Assembly (NCBI GenBank): GCA_020634815.1
Contig: JACKBA010000017.1
Location: 70,240-134,239 of the forward strand
DNA from: Caldilineaceae bacterium
GTDB lineage: Bacteria > Chloroflexota > Anaerolineae > Caldilineales > Caldilineaceae
Direction of reading: 5' to 3'
DNA length: 64,000 nucleotides
The position numbers were made by a program, and so were the translations under genes. This document shows positions 10,054-26,699 of the stretch, piece by piece; positions within the stretch are counted from its first letter, which is position 1, and each line of letters begins with the position of its first letter. A model generated the notes under the pieces. It ran no database searches. It worked only from the letters and a program-made list of their open reading frames with translations, and had not been told where the DNA came from.

Positions 10054-10208
10054 TGTTCTCCCCTTTCATTATGTTCAACGGATATGGGATGCGAACTCCT
10101 GTCCGATCATAGCCGGACCCGGTTCCAGCAGAATGGTGAGAGTGTCGCAGCGTGTGTTTCGATGTCGCGCGCCGGCGATGGACGTTCGTCACCGCGCCCG
10201 TTCTTTGC

Positions 10209-10214
10209 TATAAT
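10209..10214 (+). promoter_or_regulatory. -10 element upstream of dnaE
   Basis: A perfect TATAAT occurs in the divergent gap, with only a weak -35 (near 10185-10191). It would give a dnaE leader of about 130 nt. The rest of the 298-bp gap shows nothing I can name. Confidence 0.5.
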
Positions 10215-10351
10215 GCACGCGCTGTAATAGAACATCAGTTCCTATTATGCAAAGCTGATCTGTGTCACTCGAGCAGGCTCAGCAGCCCACGTTTTCACGG
10301 CACCCGCCGCGTTCAGGTGACCACGGTTCATTCACGGCAGGCACGACCATC

Positions 10352-15679
<5,328 letters not shown>

Positions 15680-15680
15680 T

Positions 15681-16631
15681 ATGCCGCCCGCGCCGGCGCC
15701 GCTCTTTCGCGACCCGATTTTCGACGGCGCCGCCGACCCCACGATCATCTGGAACCGCGCCGAGCGTGCCTGGTGGCTCTTCTACACCAACCGCCGCGCC
15801 AATGTGGACGCGTGGGGCTTCGCCTGGGTGCATGGCACGGACATTGGCATCGCCAGTTCGCACGACGGCGGCCAGAGCTGGGTCTATCGCGGTATTGCCG
15901 AGGGGCTGAGCTACGAACGCGGGCGCAACACCTATTGGGCGCCCGAGATCCTCTGGCACGACGATCGCTACCACATGTACGTCAGCTACGTGCCGGGCGT
16001 GCCGCATGAGTGGACCGGGCCGCGCCACATTCTCCACTACACCAGCAACGATCTCTGGTCGTGGGAGTTTCGCTCGCGGCTGGAATTGTCGTCGTCAAAA
16101 GTAATCGACGCGTGCGTCTTCCGCATGCCTTCGGGCCGTTGGCGCATGTGGTACAAGGACGAAGTGCACGGATCGCACACCTACGCGGCCGACAGCGACG
16201 ACCTCTACACCTGGCGCGTTGCCGGTCCCGTGATCACCGACTGCGCTCACGAGGGGCCGAATGTCGTTGCCTGGCAGGGCCATTATTGGATGGTGACGGA
16301 TCACTGGAAGGGTCTGGGCGTTTACCGGTCGGATGATTGCGAACGGTGGGTGCGCCAGGCCGATCTGCTCGACAAGCCGGGCAGCCGGGCGGACGACGCG
16401 GCATTCGGGCATCATGCCGACGTGCTCGTGCAGGGGGACGCGGCCTATCTCTTCTATTTCACCCACCCCAACGAGAAGCGCATCGACGAGCGCACCGCCG
16501 AGGGCGTCATTCCCTACGCCTACCGCCGTACGTCGCTCCAGGTTGCCCGGCTGCGCTACGATGCCGGCACATTGACCTGCGACCGCGACGAGGCGTTCGA
16601 CTTCCACCTCGCTGGCGGGCCGGAGGGGTGA
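15681..16631 (+). CDS. GH43-like five-bladed propeller glycosidase
   Basis: The 316-residue protein is built of repeated short Trp- and Tyr-rich blades (WWLFYTN, YHMYVSYV, WRMWYKD, YWMVTDHW, AYLFYFTH). It resembles glycoside hydrolase clan F/J propellers. Candidate catalytic acids sit where clan F places them: Asp19 in AADPTII, Asp143 in KVIDACVF and Glu191 in CAHEGPNVV. No signal peptide is present, so it is probably cytoplasmic. The ATG is one base after the dnaE stop, so it may be translated from the same message. The substrate cannot be predicted; GH32, GH117 or GH130 relationships are possible. Confidence 0.7.
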   Translation: MPPAPAPLFRDPIFDGAADPTIIWNRAERAWWLFYTNRRANVDAWGFAWVHGTDIGIASSHDGGQSWVYRGIAEGLSYERGRNTYWAPEILWHDDRYHMYVSYVPGVPHEWTGPRHILHYTSNDLWSWEFRSRLELSSSKVIDACVFRMPSGRWRMWYKDEVHGSHTYAADSDDLYTWRVAGPVITDCAHEGPNVVAWQGHYWMVTDHWKGLGVYRSDDCERWVRQADLLDKPGSRADDAAFGHHADVLVQGDAAYLFYFTHPNEKRIDERTAEGVIPYAYRRTSLQVARLRYDAGTLTCDRDEAFDFHLAGGPEG

Positions 16632-16652
16632 CGCTACGGGCGCTGCGGCACG

Positions 16653-19229
16653 CTACTCCGCCAGCATGAAGGCCGCCATGCTCTCGACCAGCTTGGGCGC
16701 AAGATCGTCCGGCAGCCAGGCAATCGACATGCCGAAGAGCATGAGCTTCGCCCCCTTGGGTTCGTCAAAGTTCTCATCGCTGTAGACCATCAGCACGGGC
16801 GCCTCGCCGGCCTTGCTCGCCGGGCCGCGCCGCATGGCAATGCGCGCGCCGGTCGACGGCTCGGGGTCCGAGTTGAGCGGCACAACGTCGGGCAGCCCGG
16901 CAGGAAGCGCGATCGGTTCGGACGATATGCCCTCCACCAGTTCGGGCACGTCACTCCCAATCACAACATCCACGATGGGCGAGGCCGGCTCGGCGCTGAC
17001 GCCAAAGAAGGGCATGCGGCTGCTCACCGTCACTTTGGCGCCGGCATTGATGGCGTCGCCGACGGTCTGGAGCGCCTGGCCGCGCAGCCCGCTGTTACTG
17101 TAGATGGCGTCACTCCAGATGATCCACGCATACTCTTGCAGTTTGTCCACCGCCGGGTACCCGCTATCGTTCGTCGACCAGAGCGTGGGCTGATAGCCCG
17201 CCGCCGCCAACAGGGCGGCATAGAGTTCCGCCTCGCCAATCTCGCCTTCCGCCGCGTTGCGGTTATCGTCGACGATCAAGATTGCCTGCGACGAGTCGTC
17301 GCCCGCCGGCGCGGGATCGCCGTCTTTGGCCGGCAGCGTCGCCGATTCGCCTGCCGGCGCCTGTGCCGCCGCGGCCGGCGCGGCCGTGCTTGTCTCGCCC
17401 GTGCCCGGCACGTACGGACAGATCACCAGCTCATCCTGGATGAGGCAGCCGGTCAGGTCGCGGGTGAGCAGCCGTGTCAATCCGGCGTTAATGGCCGCTT
17501 CGCTCTCGCCCAGCACCGCCAGAATCTTGTGCTCGTCGTCGATGGCGCGTTGGACGAAGAGTTGCGTCTCGTCGGCCAGCAGGCGGATGCCATCCTCGCG
17601 CACGAGATAGACCTGTTCCGTGGGCGTTGGCGCTGGCGGGGCGACCGGCTCCGTGACATCCGGTGCGGGCGTTGCTGTGGCCGCTGCTTCGGGCGTGCCG
17701 CTGCTCTCGCCTGTGGCCGGCTCCGGCGTAGCCTCGGGCGCAGGCGATGGCGTCTCCGTGGGTGCGGGTGTCGCCGCCTGTGCCTGGGCCAGCCGGCTGA
17801 CCGGAACGACCGTCGCCGTCGCCGTGACATCGGCCGCGCCGGGCGTCACCGGCGGAATCTCCGGTGCGGGCGTGGTCTGCGGCAGTTCGGGCATCATCGT
17901 CGGCGTCGGGGTGGCGGCGGGTGTCTCGGCCGGAGTGGTAGCCGGTGCGGGTGCCGGTGAGTTGCTCTCCACAGCCGGGGTGGCGACCGGCGCGCTGGCC
18001 GTGGGCGTCACGATCTCGGTAACGAGGCTCAGCCCCAGATCGGCCAGCAACGGCGTATCGCGCTCGGCGGCTTCGTAGGAAGCGACGTAGATCAGATCGT
18101 TGCCGTCGGCGGCAATGGAGTTACTCACCCAGGTCGTCGGGCCCAGACGCATCTGCCGGCCGGACAGCTCCAGCACACGCTGCAATTCGGCGGCCTTTAC
18201 CAGCCCCTGTGCGCCGACCGGCGCGCTGTCGTCGATGACCAGCGCCACCTCCTTGCCCAGCGCGGCCGGGAAGTCGGCGATGGAATGATTGCGCTCGCCG
18301 CCGGCCAGGAATTCCGCCACAAAGGCAAGCAGCCGGCGATTGTCATGGCGGGCGACGTAGGGATCGGTGAGCACGTCGAAGTCGCTCAGCGCCAGCACGC
18401 GCCCCAGCGAGCCGCCCGCCTCGACGCCGCCTGTGGCGCCGGTCGTGAAGCCGGTCTGTCCGGTGCGCAGGCTGCTCAACGTCGTCGACGCGCTGCGAAC
18501 CTGGGGAATCACCGCGCCGTCGATGCTGCGCCCGCCGTAGAAGGCGATGCGGCTGCCCGCCAGTGCTTCCGCCTGGTCAAAAAAGTCGCCCTGGAAGAAA
18601 TAGGTGTAGTTCTCGTCGTTGTCGACCGTATCGTAGAGGTAATCCTCGTTGAAGACGATGTTGAGCGGCGCGGCCAGGCTGTTGGTGTCGCGTGCAGCGT
18701 CGCTCTCCACATCCGGGTCGCTGATGATGAGCAGGCGCCCGCCGTCGGCCAGGAACTGTTCGACGACCTGCACTTCCTTTGCGCTGTAGAGAAAATAGGG
18801 GCTCACGACGACCAGCGCGCTGGCGCCCGACAACTCGCGCTGTAACGTCTCCGACTGATCGGGGAAATCGGAGAACTGCGTCACATTGTCGAGGGAAACC
18901 GTGGGCAGCCAGAAGCGCAGGTCCACGCCCTGCTCGGCCAGCGCGCTGGCCAGCGGCTGGAAGCGATTGCGCTCCACGGCAGAGTAGTGCGCGAGGTCGA
19001 CGACGACCGGCCCGCGCCGAACTTCCTCGCCGGTCGCAACGCTGGCCTGGGCAACGGCCAAGGGCGTGGCCGTCGGGATGGGCGTGGCCGCAACGGCAGC
19101 CGTCGGTACTGTGGGGGGCGTGTAGGCCGCCTGCGGCGTTTGCTGTTCCATATAACGCCACAGCATTGGCCCGGTCGCCAACAGCAGGCCGGCTACCGCA
19201 ACGAGAATCCAGAAGGTGCTTCGTTTCAT
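16653..19229 (-). CDS. membrane-anchored DUF4350/GldG-like protein
   Basis: The 858-residue protein has one N-terminal membrane anchor (residues 5-24) and a large extracytoplasmic part. Residues around 70-330 form a DUF4350/GldG-like alpha/beta domain with VVVSPYFLYSAKEVQVVEQF and GGRLLIISDPDVES. A central stretch of roughly 150 residues is very rich in Pro, Thr and Ala and is probably an extended spacer. A second alpha/beta domain follows (AILIVDDNRNA, AWIIWSDAIY). The ATG at 19229 starts the anchor. It lies 12 bp after the S49 protease gene, so they are cotranscribed. The role is unknown; related domains occur in ABC-type or gas-vesicle-independent surface systems, without proven function. 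Confidence 0.6.
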   Translation of the reverse strand: MKRSTFWILVAVAGLLLATGPMLWRYMEQQTPQAAYTPPTVPTAAVAATPIPTATPLAVAQASVATGEEVRRGPVVVDLAHYSAVERNRFQPLASALAEQGVDLRFWLPTVSLDNVTQFSDFPDQSETLQRELSGASALVVVSPYFLYSAKEVQVVEQFLADGGRLLIISDPDVESDAARDTNSLAAPLNIVFNEDYLYDTVDNDENYTYFFQGDFFDQAEALAGSRIAFYGGRSIDGAVIPQVRSASTTLSSLRTGQTGFTTGATGGVEAGGSLGRVLALSDFDVLTDPYVARHDNRRLLAFVAEFLAGGERNHSIADFPAALGKEVALVIDDSAPVGAQGLVKAAELQRVLELSGRQMRLGPTTWVSNSIAADGNDLIYVASYEAAERDTPLLADLGLSLVTEIVTPTASAPVATPAVESNSPAPAPATTPAETPAATPTPTMMPELPQTTPAPEIPPVTPGAADVTATATVVPVSRLAQAQAATPAPTETPSPAPEATPEPATGESSGTPEAAATATPAPDVTEPVAPPAPTPTEQVYLVREDGIRLLADETQLFVQRAIDDEHKILAVLGESEAAINAGLTRLLTRDLTGCLIQDELVICPYVPGTGETSTAAPAAAAQAPAGESATLPAKDGDPAPAGDDSSQAILIVDDNRNAAEGEIGEAELYAALLAAAGYQPTLWSTNDSGYPAVDKLQEYAWIIWSDAIYSNSGLRGQALQTVGDAINAGAKVTVSSRMPFFGVSAEPASPIVDVVIGSDVPELVEGISSEPIALPAGLPDVVPLNSDPEPSTGARIAMRRGPASKAGEAPVLMVYSDENFDEPKGAKLMLFGMSIAWLPDDLAPKLVESMAAFMLAE

Positions 19230-19240
19230 GACCACGCTCC

Positions 19241-20275
19241 CTATGGCCGGCTCGCGGCAGGCGCAAGGCTGCCGGCAAAGGTTGCTGCCGGCGCGCCGCC
19301 GGTGCGCCACGTGAAGTCGGCGCCGGCGCGCGGCTTGCGCAGGTGCTGGAGATTGGCGGGCAGCTCGGCCTCGGGGAAGGGGATGCGCGAGTCGAGCGCA
19401 AAGATCGTGCCCGGCGGCGCTCCGGCCAGCATGGCCTGGGCCGACGCGACCATCTCCTCCCCGCCGCTGATGATGGGCTCCATGCCCAGGTACGCCGGCA
19501 CGTCGACGATGTCGTAGCTCGTGAGACCTGCCAGTTCGGCTGCGGCTTTGATCCCCTCGGGCCGGCCGCCTTCGCCATCGATGATCCCCAGCGCCACCGC
19601 CTCGCTGCCCAGGTAGATACGCGCCTCGGCCAATTCTTCCGGCGCAAGTGTGAGCGGGTTGAGCGCGGCATGCGTGCGCTGGTTGACCACATTGGTCAAG
19701 AAGGAGTTGCGCACCAGGTCGAGCTGGTGGATCTGGTCGAAGCGGCTGCCGCCTTCGAGCTTGTAGGGGCCGCTGCTCAACTCGTCCGGCGCCAGGGCCG
19801 GATCGCTGGGGCGTCCGCCACGCGTGCCGACATTGCCCACATAGCTGCTGGGCGGCGCGTAAATGCGATTGCCGGCTGCCGCCATGTAGTAGCCGCCGCT
19901 AGCCGCCAGGCCATCCACCACGACGACGAGCGGTTTTGCCTCGCGCAGGCTGAGCAGCGCGTAAAAGATGCTCTCGCTGCTGGTGGCGAATCCGCCGGGG
20001 CTGGAGACTTCGAGCACCACCGCCGCCAGCCCATCATCGCGCCGCGCCGCTTCGAGCATGTCGATCAGGCGGCTGGCAGAGGCAAAGTCGATCTCGCTGG
20101 CAAAGCGCAGCACGCCGACGGCAGGGGCCGGCGCCTTCGTGTCGGCCAGGGCCAGGCCGGCCAGCAGGCACGCCGCCAGGACGACGGCAGCCAGGGCATA
20201 CTCCCAGGCGCTGATTCTTTCCGGCGGGGTGGCGGGCAGCGGGGCCGGCTCAAATGTGTTCATGGTGTCAGTCAT
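19241..20275 (-). CDS. S49 (SppA-like) membrane serine protease
   Basis: The 344-residue protein has one N-terminal transmembrane helix (about residues 25-45) and a ClpP-fold protease domain. Signal-peptide-peptidase signatures are LEVSSPGGF at 88-96 and VDGLAASGGYYMAAAGN at 120-136, with Ser126 as the likely nucleophile and Lys172 (PYKLEGG) as a candidate general base. SppA-type enzymes cut membrane-embedded peptides or stomatin partners. The ATG at 20275 has CGGAG upstream. A terminator separates it from the SPFH gene, although the order suggests a functional link with that cluster. Confidence 0.85.
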   Translation of the reverse strand: MTDTMNTFEPAPLPATPPERISAWEYALAAVVLAACLLAGLALADTKAPAPAVGVLRFASEIDFASASRLIDMLEAARRDDGLAAVVLEVSSPGGFATSSESIFYALLSLREAKPLVVVVDGLAASGGYYMAAAGNRIYAPPSSYVGNVGTRGGRPSDPALAPDELSSGPYKLEGGSRFDQIHQLDLVRNSFLTNVVNQRTHAALNPLTLAPEELAEARIYLGSEAVALGIIDGEGGRPEGIKAAAELAGLTSYDIVDVPAYLGMEPIISGGEEMVASAQAMLAGAPPGTIFALDSRIPFPEAELPANLQHLRKPRAGADFTWRTGGAPAATFAGSLAPAASRP

Positions 20276-20304
20276 GATTCTCCGGGTGGCGGCGGGGCGC
20301 CCAT

Positions 20305-20349
20305 GAAAAAACAAACCGTGCAAGCGCTGAGAGCGTAGCGCCTGCACGG
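20305..20349 (-). terminator. rho-independent terminator after the SPFH gene
   Basis: On the minus strand, CCGTGCAGGCGCT pairs with AGCGCTTGCACGG and is followed by a T-rich run (TTTGTTTTTT). It lies 28 bp after the SPFH stop and before the S49 start, so it ends the DUF2207-to-SPFH transcript. Confidence 0.85.
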
Positions 20350-20376
20350 CTGCTTTGTCAAACGAGGCGGTCGATC

Positions 20377-21432
<1,056 letters not shown>

Positions 21433-21491
21433 GAGTCGATTCTCCTTGGCAATCGCCTGTCAATGGGTTGACGTTCGAGTGTAAGTTTCGG

Positions 21492-22073
21492 TCATTCGGT
21501 CGTTGTGGGCAGGTCACCGGGCGGCGGGGCATAACCCGGATCGTCGAGCAGGCCGGGCGCCTGGATGGCCTCGCCGCGCTTGCTGAAGAGTACGTTCAGT
21601 TCCTGCACCTTGGCGCCAAGCTGGTCGATGGCCGATGCCACATCCGTGCGCTCCTTGACCGCCTGGGCCAGCGCCGCGATCGACGTATTGATTGCGCCGA
21701 CTTCCTGCGCCATGGCGCGGTCGAAGCGCACGAGCGCATCGAGTTGCTGCTCCTTGATGCGCACCGGATCGAACAGCCCGGCATAGCCGTAGCTGGCGGT
21801 CTTGATGCGATCGGTCAGCGTCTGCATATTGACGGCCACATCGTTGACTTCATCCATCATCGCCAACCCGCCGCCCTTGAGCAACGCGTTCTGCACGCCG
21901 GTCAGCGCCGCCTGACTCTGCGCCAGCGATGCGGCGATGGCTTCGCGCACGCGCTTGTCGGCGTCGCGGCGCATGTCCTTGTCGATGTAGCCGCTGATTC
22001 CCGGCAGTCCCTTGAGCAGCCGCTCGACTGCCCCCATCTGTCCTTTAGCAAATTCCACGAAATTGTCGGCCAT
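21492..22073 (-). CDS. conserved helical protein of the SPFH cluster
   Basis: The 193-residue protein is predicted helical and coiled-coil-rich, with no membrane segment and no cysteine motif. It begins MADNFVEFAKGQMG after an AGGAGGCGAATCA ribosome-binding site and ends with a Pro-rich tail. By position between the zinc-ribbon and SPFH genes it could fill the slot that PspA-like helical proteins fill in the Bacillus ydjFGHI operon, but I see no PspA signature. Function unknown. Confidence 0.7.
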   Translation of the reverse strand: MADNFVEFAKGQMGAVERLLKGLPGISGYIDKDMRRDADKRVREAIAASLAQSQAALTGVQNALLKGGGLAMMDEVNDVAVNMQTLTDRIKTASYGYAGLFDPVRIKEQQLDALVRFDRAMAQEVGAINTSIAALAQAVKERTDVASAIDQLGAKVQELNVLFSKRGEAIQAPGLLDDPGYAPPPGDLPTTTE

Positions 22074-22148
22074 TGATTCGCCTCCTGTGGCTATTCCCGT
22101 TCCCTTCAACTCGATTTGTGAATTCCGGCGGCGCCCTGTCGGTCGCTG

Positions 22149-22715
<567 letters not shown>

Positions 22716-22775
22716 ATCAGCCTCGCAATTCTGTATACGTCATAACTGGCCCACGTTGCGTGGCGCGTTGCAGGA

Positions 22776-24752
<1,977 letters not shown>

Positions 24753-25113
24753 TTTGCCTCCCTTGCGCTGACGTTCGTCTGACATGGCCGGCCATGCGGC
24801 CGCGCCATGTACGGTGTCGTCATGCTCGCCGGGTCGTGTTGGTATGGATGAACCAGAGGTCGCGCAGTCGTAGCAGTGTGTGCCTAGAAAAGGTCGCGCG
24901 GCTCCGGAGTCAGGTCAGCCACAGTCAGGCCGGCGGGCATTCCGATGCAAAGTGATGATGCCACACACCAGCGCCCGCTACATGACATTCTACCAACAAA
25001 GAACCTGACTTCCAACCATCTGGCGAGAGGCGATGCGCCGCCTGCCGGCGCGTCAAGCACTGGCATCGGTTGCCCGTCCTCCGAGACGGCTTGCCAGCCG
25101 GCTGTCGGCAGGA
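24753..25113. other. 361-bp gap with no recognised gene
   Basis: Between the DUF2207 start and the scpB stop there are only short frames without family features or ribosome-binding sites. It should hold the promoter of the DUF2207-SPFH operon, but I cannot point to a convincing hexamer pair. Confidence 0.4.
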
Positions 25114-26082
25114 TTATTCGGTGTCGATCGCCTTGTCGAGTTGTTCGGTTTCGGTGGTTTCGAGTGGCGGAAGTTCTTGGAGACTCGTCAGCCCGAAGTG
25201 CTGCATGAAGAGATCGGTTACGCCGTAGAGCACGGGGCGGCCCGGCGCGTCGAGGCGGTCGACCTCTTCGATCAGCCCGCGCTGCAAGAGTGAGCGCAGG
25301 ATCCCCGAGCAGTCGACGCCACGCACCGCTTCGACCTGGGCGCGCGTCACGGGCTGGCGATAAGCCACGACGGCGAGCGTCTCCAACGCCGGCGCGCTCA
25401 GTTTGGCGGTCATGTCCAGGTTGAGGAAAGTTTCGATGATCGCCGCCGCGGCCGGCGCCGTCACCAACTGGAAGCGCCCGCTGCGCTCCATGATCCGGAA
25501 GCCGCGCTGCTGGCCGCGATATTCGTCGTCGAGCTGGCGCAGCAGGGCCTCGACCACACCGGTATCGAGTTCCAGCGCGCGCGCGATCTGCTTCGTCTCC
25601 ACCGGGCCATCGGAGACGAAGAGCAGGCTCTCCAGCGCGCCAAAGAGCGAGAGCGCCGCCTCGCCGACGCGCACATGCAACTGGCCGCTATCGGTCGCTG
25701 CCGTCAACGCGGCGTGCTGGTCATCCACTGAAAGGTCGAGTTCCGGCTCCAGGACGAGCGCACCGCCTTCCTCACCCCTTGTGCCGTCGGCATCAGAGTC
25801 GGCATCAGAGTCGGCATCGGAGTCGGCATCGGAGCCGGCATCGGAATCAGTGTCGTCGCCCGCCGGCGTTGCGTCCTGAGCGGGCTCAACGGGCGCCAGG
25901 TCAGCCGCGTCGTCCGCGACCGGCTCGATGATGGGTTCTTGTTCGTCGGGCAATGGCTGGGTCATAGGCTCGATGGCGGTCGTTCCGGAAAATGAATTGA
26001 TGAGCAGCCGAAAGTTTTGGAACGTGACCCGGACGAAGCGCCCCAGGGTCATCGACGGCGCGCGTGTTTCTGTCAGCGACAT
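25114..26082 (-). CDS. scpB: SMC-ScpAB condensin subunit ScpB
   Basis: ScpB bridges ScpA and the SMC ATPase in chromosome condensation and segregation. Its two winged-helix domains are visible: LESLLFVSDGPVETKQIARA and LSAPALETLAVVAYRQPVTR followed by VRGVDCSGILRSLLQRGLI. The last ~200 residues match the family. The preceding ~110 residues are an acidic extension with five SDAD-type repeats. The start is uncertain: ATG 26082 is 11 bp after the upstream stop, and ATG 25965 (MTQPLPDE) is an alternative; neither has a strong ribosome-binding site. scpA is not in the window. Confidence 0.88.
   Translation of the reverse strand: MSLTETRAPSMTLGRFVRVTFQNFRLLINSFSGTTAIEPMTQPLPDEQEPIIEPVADDAADLAPVEPAQDATPAGDDTDSDAGSDADSDADSDADSDADGTRGEEGGALVLEPELDLSVDDQHAALTAATDSGQLHVRVGEAALSLFGALESLLFVSDGPVETKQIARALELDTGVVEALLRQLDDEYRGQQRGFRIMERSGRFQLVTAPAAAAIIETFLNLDMTAKLSAPALETLAVVAYRQPVTRAQVEAVRGVDCSGILRSLLQRGLIEEVDRLDAPGRPVLYGVTDLFMQHFGLTSLQELPPLETTETEQLDKAIDTE
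25786..25845 (-). repeat. five tandem 12-bp repeats inside scpB
   Basis: The unit GTCGGCATCAGA (plus-strand reading) occurs five times with single-base changes. It encodes the Ser-Asp-Ala-Asp repeats in the N-terminal extension of ScpB. Being a multiple of three, it can change copy number without breaking the frame. Confidence 0.9.
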
Positions 26083-26093
26083 GGCAGTTCGGA

Positions 26094-26654
26094 TCAGTTC
26101 CACTCCGGGTCGAAGGGCGCGCAGCGGACATGTACATCCAGCTTGCCCAGGCGCAGCCCCATGTCCTGTTCGATGATGTCGCGCGTGACGTCGACCACTT
26201 CGTCCGTCTTCATGGGAATGTCGATGTCGGGCGCCGTCTCGATCTCCAGACGGATGTCCACCGAGCCGCCGCGCGAGCGAACCGCCGGCACGACGGTGAT
26301 CACCTCCGCCAACTGGTCGAGGTGCCACTGGAGCCGCCGCGCCACGCTGTTGGTATCCAACTCGGCCGAACCACCTTCGGCGGTGCGGATGCGCACCCCG
26401 CGGCGACGTCCGGTCATGAACTCAAAGAAGATCAGCGTGCCAAAGATGAGCAGCGCGCCGATGCCAAAGGCCGCCTGTCCCACAATGAAGTAGGTCGGGT
26501 TATCGGCCTGCAACGCATGCAACCAGGCGGCAGTCTCGGTCAACTGGCCTTGCAGCCAATCGACGATCTGAAGCGGGACGATTGCCGCCACCAGACAGGC
26601 ACTCATGAGTGTCAGCCATAGCAGAGTCGCTACGATTCGGTTGAACAAGTTCAT
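26094..26654 (-). CDS. AmaP-like alkaline-shock membrane anchor protein
   Basis: The 186-residue protein has two N-terminal membrane helices (about 8-30 and 55-80). Its C-terminal domain has an Asp23/AmaP-like pattern (SVARRLQWHLDQLAEV, VDIRLEIETAPDIDIP, MGLRLGKLDVHVRC). AmaP proteins anchor Asp23 (DUF322) proteins at the membrane in Gram-positive cell-envelope stress. No Asp23 gene is adjacent. It sits between the YfhO gene (45 bp) and scpB (11 bp) on the same strand. Confidence 0.65.
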   Translation of the reverse strand: MNLFNRIVATLLWLTLMSACLVAAIVPLQIVDWLQGQLTETAAWLHALQADNPTYFIVGQAAFGIGALLIFGTLIFFEFMTGRRRGVRIRTAEGGSAELDTNSVARRLQWHLDQLAEVITVVPAVRSRGGSVDIRLEIETAPDIDIPMKTDEVVDVTRDIIEQDMGLRLGKLDVHVRCAPFDPEWN

Positions 26655-26699
26655 TCAGCGTCACCCCTGGTGTCAGCAAGCTGTTGCGGACCCATTATA

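Noticed and set aside
24884..25066. 60-codon frame in the gap before scpB
   Set aside because: No ribosome-binding site, no family resemblance, and similar frames exist on the other strand.
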